NCBI GenBank assembly: GCA_030142905.1
Contig: JASJOG010000340.1
Coordinates: 124,001 to 188,000, forward strand
Direction of reading: 5' to 3'
Length of the DNA: 64,000 nt
Origin: Heliopora coerulea
Lineage: Eukaryota > Cnidaria > Anthozoa > Scleralcyonacea > Helioporidae
A model generated the notes under the pieces. That model was not told where the DNA came from, made no database searches, and saw only the letters and a program-made list of their open reading frames with translations. This document shows, in pieces, positions 22,847 to 33,328 of this stretch. How positions within the stretch are numbered: the stretch's first letter is position 1; each line of letters opens with the position of its first letter. Both the position numbers and the translations under genes were made by a program.

Positions 22847-23112
22847 CAGGGTGTATCAAAAAAACTGCAAACGCTATAATTTGCATAAGTAGATACTGAA
22901 AATAGCATTTCAATGCCTGTGGAACTAATTATGCTTCTGGGATTTGAAAATACGTTTTAATTTTCCTTGTTATTAGAATAGCCACGCAGTACGAATTTCG
23001 ACATCCCCAAGCATGAATTGTGTTTATGCACCCTTGGGATCAATTAGTGCTAAATTATGCAACTTTCATAAATATCTGATTTCAAAAGAGTTTGCGGTTT
23101 TTTTGATACACC

Positions 23113-23115
<3 letters not shown>
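22847..23115. mobile_element. Tc1/mariner-type MITE
   Basis: 269 bp with 26-bp terminal inverted repeats starting CAGGGTGTATCAAAAAAA and differing at one position, flanked by TA on both sides, as expected for Tc1/mariner target duplication. No coding capacity. The right flank is a TA microsatellite. Confidence 0.88.

Positions 23116-23158
<43 letters not shown>
23116..23158. repeat. (TA)n microsatellite
   Basis: Pure TA dinucleotide run directly after the MITE. Confidence 0.95.
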
Positions 23159-23161
<3 letters not shown>

Positions 23162-23199
23162 GTCAAACTTTTCTGGATATATATATGATCTGGATATAT

Positions 23200-23236
23200 G
23201 GAAGATCGCCTAAGCGCGTGAAACTCAGAGTAGCGA
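23200..23236 (+). ncRNA. Decayed hammerhead motif
   Basis: GGAAGA, a CGC..GCG stem, then GAAACTCAGAGTAGCGAC. The second half matches the hammerhead at 12554-12597 (GAAACTCGGAGTAGCGAC there), but the first core box and its stem I strand are damaged. Confidence 0.45.
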
Positions 23237-23261
23237 CAAAGACATCTTAACTTAATTTTTT

Positions 23262-23287
23262 CATATATATATATATATATATATATA
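23262..23287. repeat. (TA)n microsatellite
   Basis: Pure TA run between the decayed hammerhead and the large palindrome. Confidence 0.9.
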
Positions 23288-23382
23288 GATGTAGATGTAG
23301 CTGTTTGGTCTCTGAAGAGAAGAGTGCTCAATACAAAGGTGTAGAGCTTTGATAGTCTATTAAGTTATAGCTTTGAGCAACT

Positions 23383-23424
23383 GTCGTTACACTGTGTTTC
23401 ACGCTTACGCGATCATCAGACGAG
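23383..23424 (-). ncRNA. Hammerhead ribozyme motif on the opposite strand
   Basis: Mirror copy of the plus-strand motif. Its stem I strand is CTCGT instead of GTCGT, because the palindrome centre base cannot pair with itself, leaving four of five stem I pairs. Confidence 0.75.
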
Positions 23425-23465
23425 TCGTCTGATGATCGCGTAAGCGTGAAACACAGTGTAACGAC
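23424..23465 (+). ncRNA. Hammerhead ribozyme motif, canonical core
   Basis: Stem I GTCGT (23424-23428), core CTGATGA (23429-23435), stem II TCGC-GTAA-GCGT with three Watson-Crick pairs and a GNRA-type loop, core GAAA (23448-23451), stem III ACAC/GTGT around one base, cleavage triplet GTA, then ACGAC (23461-23465), fully complementary to GTCGT. Every invariant base is present. The very short stem III suggests that cleavage would need a dimeric form, as proposed for PLE and retrozyme hammerheads. Confidence 0.8.
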
Positions 23466-23507
23466 AGTTGCTCAAAGCTATAACTTAATAGACTATATAT
23501 ATATATA

Positions 23508-23513
<6 letters not shown>

Positions 23514-23544
<31 letters not shown>
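23514..23544. repeat. (GT)n microsatellite
   Basis: About 15 uninterrupted GT units following a TA tract. Confidence 0.95.
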
Positions 23545-23547
<3 letters not shown>

Positions 23548-23579
23548 GGTATATATCCAGTAAAAATATAGCTCTATAT

Positions 23580-23626
23580 ATAGCTCAATTGGTAGAGTGG
23601 GAGTTGGACTCCCGCCCATAAATCAA
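23580..23626 (+). other. tRNA-like 5' half (Pol III A-box)
   Basis: TAGCTCAATTGGTAGAG fits the D-arm and A-box of a tRNA gene, followed by an anticodon-stem-like GGGAG..CTCCC. The T-arm is missing because PLE RT sequence starts at 23630. Compare the more complete tRNA-like unit at 60013. Confidence 0.4.
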
Positions 23627-23629
23627 CTT

Positions 23630-23890
23630 ATGGGAAAAAACTGGCTCGATAATTGCCCTACGCAATTTAAACCCGCATATTATAGACGCTATGTCGATGA
23701 TTGTTTTTTTATTATTCAGATCTCAAGATCACACTGCCCCGTTTCTAGATTGCCTAAATTCACAACACCCATGCATTAAATTCACATACGAAGTTGAACG
23801 TGGTAAAACAATGGCTTTCCTTCATATAAAAACTCAATATTCTAGTAATGGCTCTTTTGTGGATAACTTTAGCAGTGCAGGATTATAATG
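23630..23890 (+). pseudogene. PLE reverse transcriptase fragment
   Basis: The frame contains KNWLDNCPTQFKPAYYRRYV then VDDCF, homologous to the catalytic block of the PLE at 16600-16680, and after a frame change (23691-23888) FLDCLNSQHPCIKF and a FLHIK block. Both sides are truncated. Confidence 0.8.
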
Positions 23891-26034
23891 AAATATTCTG
23901 TTAATTCTTGTTACCCTGACGATGATTCTGAAATAGTATCTAATTTGTATGTATTTTTACGTACAAGTGAGGGGTAATGGTTTAAAGATTCAAAATTGGG
24001 AAAGACGAAGTTATAACATACACAGTGACCAACCGTGCGAATATTTAAAAAAATTGTGTTAGCTTGTCAGTTGTCGAGCAGTATAAGGCGTTGTCTTACG
24101 TTTTTGTGGTCCTGGTTCAAACCCTGCCGTTCACACTAGCTTCTCAAAACATTGTTTTTGTATTTTCTAAATCAGAGTTTTCGAATGTTATTCAGCGCAC
24201 GCTCTTCCCAATTTCACAAGTCGATTGGCATGGTACGAGGGTCTGGGTGTGGGTGGGTTATGCAAGATCGTCGGCATTTATTCAGTTGTAATTGACAAAT
24301 TTCATTTCTTTAAAACAACTTTTGAATGATGCTTAACTTTCTTCAGTTCCCAGTTATCGTAAGGGCGATTTGTGAATTTAGATTTTAGGCCCTTGAACAA
24401 TCATTACAACCTGTCAACTTTGTTCCCATTCCCAAGGATGTGATGGAATGTTGGGCGAAGGGTAGCTGAGTATTCCTATATCTCGTTAGTTCTACAACTC
24501 TAGCCCTGTGATCATAGACTGGTATAAGTTAGCGCTTAAGCCCGTGCTCCACGGTGCATTTTTTTTCGTGCAATTTATGTCTAATAAAAAAAACTTAACA
24601 AATTACACGAAAAACTATAGCGCATGACACTTCTTTCTTGCAATTGGGCTTTTTTTTTAACAATTTGCAAATTGCACGAAAAATAGAATTAAACTCGGCT
24701 ACAACTGCAGTAAATTTCGACAAGTTGAATGTCGATTATGGCTTCTAAAACCTTTCCAACTTTGATGAAAAATAGGCACACAACGTGTGCATGTGTTCAT
24801 TGACTGAGTTGTTGAAGGCAAATTAAAGATAGAAAAAAATGAATAATATAGACTTACGGCATGCTGAGAGATTTTCATCTTGCACATCGTTTGATCTCTG
24901 AAGTTGAGATAAGATTTTAAAACATTCGGAACTGAACTGGTTTCAGTGAATATAATATTATTTGGAAATTTGTTGTTGTAATCCGTTATAGTGGGTTATT
25001 CCCAAAGTGCTTTGTTTGAAATGTTGAGAAATATTTTACAAATGACTTTTCCCATACTAAATCGTGGTTATCTTTCCAAATGTTTTTGATTACAGTTCCC
25101 GTCCGCGCTACTTATGTTAAATTTGAAAGCCACGTTTTCGACCCCAAAATGTATCCAGTGTTTTCGGTACACAAATCGTTTGCATATCTTTTACAGTCCT
25201 CTCCAAAATGCTGATTAAATTTGTATATAACGTAAACTAGTCCTTGCACTTTTGAGCCTTTTGTGGTGTTTTTAATTTGTCAAAAGTTTATGCGTACTTC
25301 CAGGTAGGTGTCCTTCCCAATCTCCCTAAGCAAGAAGCCTAAATTGCAAGATTGCGGTACAATCTATTTGGAAAGTTCGAAACTGCATCGTGCATAAATA
25401 TCGATTGATACCTATATCGAATAGATAGTCAGCATACAGAATTGCGAACTAAATGTTGAAGACATATTTACGTCAGTGCATGTAAAACTGTTCGAGGTGT
25501 CAGGAAATATAGAATGCCAATAGGAAGCTTCTTTTGTTTCCATAACGTTGTCATGAAAGCTAGTTCTTGGCCTATAACACCCTTTGTTTTGCTTTTACTG
25601 GGATATTACACAAAAACTAAAATTAGAGCAGTGGCACAATAGCTTGCTTTCGTAACAAAGACTGAACGGCTTTAGTTTAGTATAGATGATACCATTACAA
25701 TGGCAAGGTTCACTGGTATTTGTTTGATTTGTACATGACTTTCATGTCAAACTACGCCTAATCAAAGTATGATCGATGCAAACACAACGGTTACGTATGT
25801 ATTTCGATACCGATACTATAGAATTTCGATCGTACTTGTTTGATTGTCAGTGGCTTTTTACGCAACGTACTACGGAAATCACCGAACTGTGGAACGGGCA
25901 CGAATTTCGATGTCGCTGCCCCACCCACTTTCGTAAACGAATTTTAAAGTATACTTCAACGTATCTTGTTAGTTAAACCTTGTGTGACGATATGAAGTGC
26001 AATCATTAGATTCATCTTTAAACATTTAAAATTG
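23891..26034. other. No recognisable gene
   Basis: AT-rich sequence with only short unrecognised frames. A motif at 23909-23940 (CTGACGA, GAAA) recalls a hammerhead core but lacks convincing stems. If the host gene model is right, this is intron. Confidence 0.4.
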
Positions 26035-27076
26035 ATGGCAGGATTTAGTAAAAATGGTAGATTATACGATCGAGGAAAAGCCTTGGATAAAGACTTACGA
26101 AGAAATATAATTCAAGATAGTGTGGAACAGGGAGGTAACTTTGTAACAGCTTTCTTCTCATGAAATTTCGCCTATATTGCGCGCAAACATAGAGTAAAAT
26201 ACGATACTGTTCGTAAAGTTTAGAAAGACTTTTGTCTCAACGGAAACACGACTTTCTAGAGTCATAGCGCTGGAACAAAGCATTTACAGCCAGATGATAT
26301 AGAATTCATACGACTTCTTAAGACAATACGACCATCCATGATATCGGGAGAGCTGTACAGATATGTTAATGAATGATGTCCTCTGAAACGTTGCTGGTGG
26401 AACATCGAAAGCCGCGATCCAACGAAGTGTTCAAAACGATTTCGACTACAGAAAATGGACCCGGAAAAAACTCACGCGGCGTCATTCAGAGAAGTTCATT
26501 CGGAAGACATAGGTTACTGTCAAATTATTTGGATTATATTAATTCCGTTAATGCCGCGAAGCTATTGTTCTTTGATGAATCAGGAATAAAGCTTCCCGCC
26601 GTTGGAAAACCAAACTACGGCCACTCGCGCATTGGTACCCCTTCAGTGGAAATCGTACACCACATGAACTCCAAATATAACTTTGAATGTAATGTGCAGC
26701 CTTGATGGAATTGTTTATGCCAACACAGTTGATGGAACCAGCAATTCTGTTACTGAATTAACTCTTTTTGATGAAGCAGCTGATGTTTACCAACCCAACG
26801 GGTATTCTGCAATTACTTAAGGCGATCATGTTATTGGTGACAATGCGCCGATTCATCATCACAGGGCTGGTCAGGCACTTGGGGAATGGCTCGACGACAT
26901 CGAATGTACAGTGGTGTACTTGCCAACGTATTCACCGGAATTTAATCCAACCGAGCTCGTTTTCAACAAACTCAAAACAATTTCGAGAAGATTTGCATAC
27001 AGAGAGCTTTTTTGTGGCAACCTTCATGTTGCTGTTTACGAAGCACTAAAAGAAATTACACCTGAAAACCTCTGAG
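26035..27076 (+). pseudogene. Tc1/mariner-superfamily transposase relic (DD37E)
   Basis: A start-like ATG at 26035 begins MAGFSKNGRLYDRGKALDKD and a helix-turn-helix-like part with stops. The catalytic half follows: LLFFDESGIK (first Asp, about 26570), then after a stop a frame with VIGDNAPIHHHR (second Asp, about 26840) and YLPTYSPEFNPTELVF (Glu, about 26952). I count 37 residues between the second Asp and the Glu. Stops and frame changes at 26160, 26370 and 26705-26820 make it inactive. Terminal repeats were not found. Confidence 0.82.
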
Positions 27077-27297
27077 GTTTTTGTAGACATAATGGATACA
27101 TTAATTGTTAATTGTTTACTAGTGATGCTATAATGTGCAACAGAAAGCGCACTACGCTGAAGTGGTAAAAAAAAAAAACACGAAAACACAAGAGAGGCGT
27201 TTGCAACTTCAATCGTAATAGTCTTTGTAATACTTCTCCGGTCAATTATTAGTTCAGGAGATAGTATGATTTTGAGTGTAATTCGGAATTTATTCAA

Positions 27298-27384
27298 GCG
27301 AGTGAGTTTTCAAGGAGTTTTAAAATTGGCTAATTGCAAAAGCCGTAGGGCGAGTGGAGTTAGAGCTCTTTGAAAACTCGCTAG
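27298..27384. repeat. Short inverted repeat
   Basis: GCGAGTGAGTTTTCAAG and CTTTGAAAACTCGCTAG are imperfect inverted copies about 70 bases apart. Possible MITE remnant. Confidence 0.35.
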
Positions 27385-27739
27385 TTTGAGTTAATCTCTA
27401 ATTGAATTACACGAAAATCGTACTATTTTTTGTTAATAATGCAAAAGCAAGAACTCGAACTAATGTCACATTTAAGAGCAGTGTCTGTGGGCATGCATTT
27501 TGTTGGCTTCTGCCCGACAAGTTGCCGCCAACCACAGAGTAAATAACCAGAGGTCCGATTCGCGTGAAAATTTGTCCCTAATATTTTATGCCCTAGCGCT
27601 GGCCGCTATGTTCCTGGCAAGTTCCTCCGGCAGCTTTAGCCCTTCCCGTGACTTTTGCCGGTAAAATGTAAGCACGACAAAGTTTAATTCATAACATCGT
27701 AAAGATACAAAAAATGACTTAATCCTATCAACCCTGCAA

Positions 27740-27915
27740 AGAAGGAAGTATGGGTGGGCTATGGACTTGTACCAGGTTGTTCGAACAATTAAAAAAGGCT
27801 TCTTTTCGTTTACCGAAGGACGAAACTCGGTGGCCTCTGTTTACAGATGTCGTAAGCAAAAACGGGACAAGAGTCATACCAAATATAGTGCGAATTATCT
27901 GTTCAGACAAATAAC
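27740..27915 (+). pseudogene. THAP zinc-finger fragment
   Basis: The start GLVPGCSNN and, one frame over, ASFRLPKDETRWPLF and NIVRIICSDK follow the THAP pattern (C-x-V-P-G-C-x-N, then F-x-x-P-K-D, W, and I-C-S-D-H). The first Cys is replaced, a frame change follows the GCSNN block, and the domain stops before the final His. THAP domains bind DNA in P-element-type transposases and in host factors. This is a lone relic. Confidence 0.5.
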
Positions 27916-28193
27916 GACGCCTGTTTCTTGAGTTAATTCTCGACTTCATGTAAATCATTGTCAGACTACGATTCTTATATATTATTATATCATTATTTAT
28001 ATTATTATTTGATCCATGAGTTCTTTTAAAGCAAAGATGTGGAGGCGAAGTGGCTGGAAACGATCGATAAAGTTAGCTCCATCAGATTAGACGTTGCAGT
28101 TTCACTCCTTGGTTTTTATCTCCAGAAAGTGCACCAGTTTAGTCTTTTTTTCCCACTCCCTTAATCGGACATAATCGTGCGATTGTATTCAGA

Positions 28194-28560
28194 CAGTGGC
28201 GTAGCCAGGATTTTCATTAGGAGGGCTATCGTCTGACCATGATGGGCCAACAACCGACCACGAAGAGTTGAAAGGACAATTACCCCCCCCCCCCCCCCAA
28301 CTTGGTCTGGGTTAATTTTTGTGACCAATTCAAGAGAGAAGATCCTTTCTAAAAAGTAGATTGTCCAACCTAACGGCCTCGCTAAATCGGGATTTTACTT
28401 GAGGGTCAACTGGGGGCATGCTCCCCCAGAAAATTTTGAGATCTTGATGTCTTGAAACACCATTTCTAGCAATCCCGGACAACAATTTCCATCAAAAATG
28501 ATTGGTAAATTGATCGTCATTTTGCACTTGTTTTTTTATAAAAAGTGCTACTGAGGTGAA
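28194..28560. repeat. hAT-like MITE end and poly-C tract
   Basis: A terminal motif CAGTGGCGTAGCCAGG starts at 28194 and a run of 16 C lies at 28283-28298. The matching right terminus was not found, so the length is unknown. Confidence 0.35.
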
Positions 28561-29161
28561 AGACTAAGTATCGTAGTTCCTGAGACTGAGACATATTCAT
28601 CCAGACGAAGTTCGACAAATCGGATGTTACTGACTTATTAAAAAGCAGCCAGTCTAATTTATGTCCTGCTGATTTCATCCACTTGTTTACCTCAGGCTCC
28701 GGTTATTTTTAACTGTGTCTCCGAACGATATCTGCACTATTAGAATTTGACGAAAATATCTTTCTAGTCATGTTGTTCCTTGAAGCAGATATCAAAATTG
28801 GGATTTTTCCTATCCCGACGGCATATCGGTCGGGATTTGGGATTTTTAAACCAAAATCGGGATGGTTGGACAATCTGATAAGTAATAAAAAGCGCATGAT
28901 TGACAGAAAATTTATCTCTGCCACAGAAAGAAATATCTTTATCCATCTTTCTTGGGGACCCATTATCTTGAACTCGTATCTCTCCATCGTTAATTGATAA
29001 CTCTAAGTATTTCAGCGATCAGCAAGACACAAACATTTATATGAAAATTTTTTAATGAAAGTGGGTGGGTCAACGACATTCCACAACGTGTCCATTCCAC
29101 AGTTCGGTGAAGTAATACCGCATCCGCTCGGCCTAATCGAGATATGATCAGTGTAAACACG

Positions 29162-32085
29162 ATGGTTCTGTGGACATGCTTACTATTAATGAATCTAGAT
29201 TAGATAGTTCAATTAACAGCCAGATGGTTGAGATACCTGGCTACGAAGTGATAAGAAAAGATCGTAATAGAAACGGAGGAGGAGTTGCAATTTACGTAAA
29301 AAGTAACGGTAATTTTATAAGGCGTGAAGATTTAATACCAACTAATCTCGAGGCAGTCTGTATTGAAATTTTAAAACCAAAAAGTAAACCATTCCTCGTT
29401 GCAACTTGGTATCGTCCACCAGATACTAAAATTGAACTATTTCACGATTTTGAATTGTTTTTACAGCAAGCCGACAACGAGAGAAAAGAGCTTATAGTAA
29501 CCGGAGACTTAAATTGCAATTTCTTACAATCCGAAAATAACATATCACTAAATATAATACAGGATCTCATGGATATTTACCAGCTCCAGCAACACATCAA
29601 AAGTCCTACTAGGGTAACATTAACTTATGCAACCCTTATAGATGTAATTTTTTCACAAATTAGCAACAAAATTATAGACGCTGGGGTTATTGATCTTGGG
29701 ATCAGTGATCACAATTTGGTCTACATATGTAGGAAAGTTAGTATTCCTAAAGAGAAGTTTAAATTTGTCGAGTCTAGACAATTTAAACATTTCAATAGGA
29801 CTAAGTTTCAGGAAGATCTAAGGCATGCCTTCATATCAATTTACGCAATTTCAGACCCTAATCTTGCTTGGGAAATTTGGAAAAGAGAATTTTTGAAAGT
29901 CTCTGACAAACATGCTCCAATTAGACACCGCAAAGTCAGAAGCGAATATAAGCCTTGGCTTACCCAAGATATTAAGAAACTAAGTTGTCATAGAGATTAC
30001 CTAAAACAAAAGGCAGTTAAACTTGGATCTTCTGTCTACAACGAAGCTTATAAAAAATGCAGAAATTATGTAAATCGTTTGATAAAAACAACCAAGTCTA
30101 ATTATTACAACTCAAAATTACTTAATGCGAAGAACAGCAAGGAAAGCTGGAAAATTATTAATGAAATATCAAATCGACAATCTAAAACCTCTACGATTAA
30201 TAATCTACAAGTAGACGGAAACTATATAACCGGCGACAAAAACATCGCTGAAACTTTTAATCAATACTTCTCTAATATTGGTCCTAATCTAGCGAACAAC
30301 ATACCAAGTAATGGTTTTGATCCCTTGATCTATATGGCCCCGACACAAAACTTGTTTCACTTTACAACAATAACCCAAGAGGATTTGAAATGTACATTGA
30401 ACCAAATGAAAATTAACAAGTCAGCTGGACCTGACAAGATTTCAGCAAAATTACTAAAGGAAGCAGGTGGTTCAATAATTGAGTCTTTGGTTTATATTTT
30501 CAATTTATCGTTAGAAACAGGGATTTTCCCTGAAGATTTGAAAGTAGCTTGTGTCTCACCTATTCACAAAGCTGGATCTAGATCTGATTGCGGAAATTAT
30601 CGACCCATATCTGTTGTTTCCGTTGTTGCAAAACTTATTGAAAAAATCGTTTATAATCAATTATCCTCTTTCCTAGAAACTAACAAAATAATTATATCTC
30701 AGCAATCAGGCTTTCGGAAAAAACACTCGACTGAGACCGCACTTCTTCATTCCACAAACCAGTGGCTAGTCAATATATATAATGGTCTCGTCAACGGTGT
30801 CCTATTTCTTGATTTAAAAAAGGCGTTTGACACCGTTGACCATAACATACTACTGTCCAAACTCAAATTGTACGGTGTACACGGAACTGCCCTTCGGTGG
30901 TTTCAGTCATACCTTGACAACCGTAAACAAATTTGTAAAGTGAATCAAGCGATGACGGGAACGAAGCCTGTAAGCTGCAGTTTACCGCAAGGGTCTAACC
31001 TTGGACCGCTACTGTTTTTACTATATATCAATGATTTACCAAACTGTCTTAAAAAAACAAATGCAGCCTTATTCGCCGATGACACTAACTTATCCTGCGA
31101 GGGAAGCAATTCTTTACAAATTGAAGAAAAACTTAACTCAGATCTTGAAAATGTCCATAAATGGCTGTTGTCAAACAAATTAAATTTGAATAATGAAAAG
31201 ACTGAGTACATGATTATCGGATCACGACAAAGATTACAAGCATTCTCAGATAATGATCCTGTCTTAACTATTAGGGAGGAGACTATTAAACGAGTATCAA
31301 ATAAAAAGGTGTTAGGTGTAATCATCGATGAACAGCTGAAATGGGACAAACACAATGACGGGCAATGCAAAACTATATCTAGAAATCTTAGCTTGTTAAA
31401 AAAAGCTAAACAGTTTGTACCTCAAGATTCTTTAATCACCATGTATAATGCACTGGTGTTGCCCCATTTCAATTACTGTTCTACTGTATGGCATGATGGT
31501 AACAATTCTAATATAGAAAAACTATTCAAACTGCAGAAGCGCGCAGCTAGGATTATTACTGGATCTACATATGAAATTCGGTCAGTCGAAATCTTTAATA
31601 ACTTAAAATGGTCTCCCGTCATCAAAACTTTGAATCAACGTGAATCGATAATGATGTACAAAATAATTAAGGGCTTAGTACCAAACTATTTGTCACAGTT
31701 GTTTAACACATGTGATAACCACTATTATAACTTACGGAGTAATAACACCAAACTTATACTAAATAAGCCAAGAACTGATTTCCTAAAGCGAAGTTTTTCC
31801 TATAGAGGAGCTGTGTATTGGAACAGGTTAGATGAACATATAGTAAACAATATTAATACAAAGACCTTGAAAACATTCAAAAATCTTTTAGCCAAACAGT
31901 GAATAGTTCACTTATTTTATTTTGTAAATAGCTATATGTAGTTTGCAATATAGGTATGTAATATATTAGCTTAATGTTTGTATGTAGAAATTTACACGGC
32001 CCTTTTCAAAGCAGACTATCTGAAAGGCTACCGTGTTTAAATAACATTAAATAATAATAAAATAATAATAATAATAATAGTATTT
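29162..32085 (+). mobile_element. LINE (CR1/L2-like), 5'-truncated, ORF2 intact
   Basis: Contains a 910-codon ORF2, a short 3' untranslated region and a terminal AATAAT repeat tail ending near 32085. The 5' end starts inside the endonuclease domain and lacks ORF1 and the endonuclease N-terminus. No clear target duplication was seen. It is the best preserved retrotransposon in the window and lies in the proposed intron between host exons C and D. Confidence 0.92.
29170..31902 (+). CDS. LINE ORF2: truncated endonuclease plus reverse transcriptase
   Basis: The 910-residue open frame starts within the endonuclease (TINESRLDSS). It retains ATWYRPP, GDLNCN (residues 112-117) and ISDHNLVY with the catalytic His at 181. 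The reverse transcriptase has NKSAGPDKISAKLLK, NYRPISVVSVVAKLIEK, FLDLKKAFDTVDHN, LPQGSNLGPLLFLLYIND and the catalytic FADD at 635-638, followed by the usual C-terminal domain (LKRSFSYRGAVYWNRL). No stop interrupts it. The missing N-terminal strand of the endonuclease, with its first metal-binding residue, should prevent normal target nicking. The first ATG is the one chosen; the frame is open a few codons further upstream. Confidence 0.92.
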   Translation: MDMLTINESRLDSSINSQMVEIPGYEVIRKDRNRNGGGVAIYVKSNGNFIRREDLIPTNLEAVCIEILKPKSKPFLVATWYRPPDTKIELFHDFELFLQQADNERKELIVTGDLNCNFLQSENNISLNIIQDLMDIYQLQQHIKSPTRVTLTYATLIDVIFSQISNKIIDAGVIDLGISDHNLVYICRKVSIPKEKFKFVESRQFKHFNRTKFQEDLRHAFISIYAISDPNLAWEIWKREFLKVSDKHAPIRHRKVRSEYKPWLTQDIKKLSCHRDYLKQKAVKLGSSVYNEAYKKCRNYVNRLIKTTKSNYYNSKLLNAKNSKESWKIINEISNRQSKTSTINNLQVDGNYITGDKNIAETFNQYFSNIGPNLANNIPSNGFDPLIYMAPTQNLFHFTTITQEDLKCTLNQMKINKSAGPDKISAKLLKEAGGSIIESLVYIFNLSLETGIFPEDLKVACVSPIHKAGSRSDCGNYRPISVVSVVAKLIEKIVYNQLSSFLETNKIIISQQSGFRKKHSTETALLHSTNQWLVNIYNGLVNGVLFLDLKKAFDTVDHNILLSKLKLYGVHGTALRWFQSYLDNRKQICKVNQAMTGTKPVSCSLPQGSNLGPLLFLLYINDLPNCLKKTNAALFADDTNLSCEGSNSLQIEEKLNSDLENVHKWLLSNKLNLNNEKTEYMIIGSRQRLQAFSDNDPVLTIREETIKRVSNKKVLGVIIDEQLKWDKHNDGQCKTISRNLSLLKKAKQFVPQDSLITMYNALVLPHFNYCSTVWHDGNNSNIEKLFKLQKRAARIITGSTYEIRSVEIFNNLKWSPVIKTLNQRESIMMYKIIKGLVPNYLSQLFNTCDNHYYNLRSNNTKLILNKPRTDFLKRSFSYRGAVYWNRLDEHIVNNINTKTLKTFKNLLAKQ

Positions 32086-32558
32086 CGATACATGATATCC
32101 ACAAGAAAACGATATTGGACGAAAATGTCGATGAGTCATCCGACAACGGCTTGGTGTAATAAAACAAGCGGTATAATACTTATCTTCGGGCGAAAAAAAT
32201 TGGTAATACTTTGCCCTCGCAAGCTACTAAGACTTCTTCATGATCGGCATCTTATCTTGTGATGTCGGCGTATTGGAACGGAGATGTCTAGTTCACATTC
32301 CAAAACTCGTTCGGTTATATCCGTACCTAATTCAGTTATCACGTGATTGCCACAAACCTAGCCAGCCAGCCAGCCAGCCACAAAAAGTCGCTGACAATAT
32401 GTGCACTGACCTTTCCAAGGCCAGTGAACACAAAAATTACACTGTAAAACAGCCTCTCCTACATTAAACCCAGGCAGACTTTGAAACAGTTTTTTCAGTC
32501 AGCGTTGTGCTTCACCTGTTATGAAATAAGCACTTATTCTTGCTTTATCCTGTTGCAG

Positions 32559-32622
32559 ACTCGAGTTGGAATGATTTCAGAGACCTATGCCTTGATGATG
32601 AACCGCAGGAAGTAGCTGAAGA
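32559..32622 (+). CDS. Putative host exon D (64 bp)
   Basis: The acceptor TTTATCCTGTTGCAG ends at 32558 and the consensus donor GTAAGA starts at 32623. Starting in phase 1, it reads SSWNDFRDLCLDDEPQEVAE and ends in phase 2, which is exactly the start phase of the HEPN exon at 33329. It would join exon C (phase 1) on the left. There is no domain. Confidence rests on splice consensus and phase only. Confidence 0.45.
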
Positions 32623-32691
32623 GTAAGATAGTAATCCACCTGAAATACGTGACGTTGTTTATACTAAGTGTAGTATCGTTTCCACTGCAGT

Positions 32692-32770
32692 GGCGTGGCC
32701 AGACCTAGATTTTTGGGGAGTGTTCTGCGAACTCGAAGCACAGCAACGGTGAATTTTGGCCCCCTCCTGC
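32692..32770. repeat. hAT-like MITE end fragment
   Basis: CAGTGGCGTGGCCAGACC matches the terminal motif of the MITEs at 9217 and 28194. No partner end was identified. Confidence 0.3.
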
Positions 32771-33328
32771 TGATTAGAGGCATTCTAAGATGAGTTGTAA
32801 TATTTCAGGCAATTATTTCATCAATCCAGTAAAATTGGAGGAGGGCACAATCACACCAGGTCTCCCTTGGCCAAGCCACTGTTTGACAGACCTCGAAAGA
32901 TCAAAATTTTCCTATCTTCTAACAGAGAGGAAACAATTATCCTCGGACACGGTAGGATTAGCTGAATACTTAGCTTCGAATATCTTTACTCCATTAAAAA
33001 TGTAATATTTAAGCTGAGCATTAACAGGATAGTCATAGTATAAAATAGTTACCTTTGGAAATTAAATGCTAGACTGTAATAACTGAAATTGTTGTCCCAT
33101 TAATTCCCCTGATACCAATGATTGTTGTTCACTTCTGGGAAAAACTAATAATTTCATTTCTTCCGTGTTAGTTTTAATTTAAGGTATGAGTTTAACACCA
33201 AAATTGCCCTAAAGTTCGGAGCATCTGAACTTCTGAAACATTTTACTAAATGCAGTATTACTACATGTACCAGAGTTTCCTCCTACGATAGATGACATAG
33301 GTAACACGTAACAATTTTCCTGTTCTAG

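Larger units (their letters stand above)
23352..23496. repeat. Perfect 145-bp palindrome containing two opposed hammerheads
   Basis: Arms 23352-23423 and 23425-23496 (72 bp each) appear to be exact inverted copies around a single central base at 23424. Each arm carries a hammerhead motif, one on each strand. The right end runs into TA and GT microsatellites. Confidence 0.92.

Noticed and set aside
23050..23331. Tyr-Ile repeat frames
   Set aside because: Generated by TA microsatellites.
24064..24291. 75-residue frame and others between 23.9 and 26.0 kb
   Set aside because: Short, unrecognised and without splice or domain support.
32809..33005. Frame reading GNYFINPVKLEEGT to IFTPLKM, preceded by a TTTCAG acceptor
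   Set aside because: It looks protein-like, but its phase does not fit exon D or the HEPN exon, it ends in a stop and no donor is seen. Possibly an alternative terminal exon or a relic; not supported enough to list.
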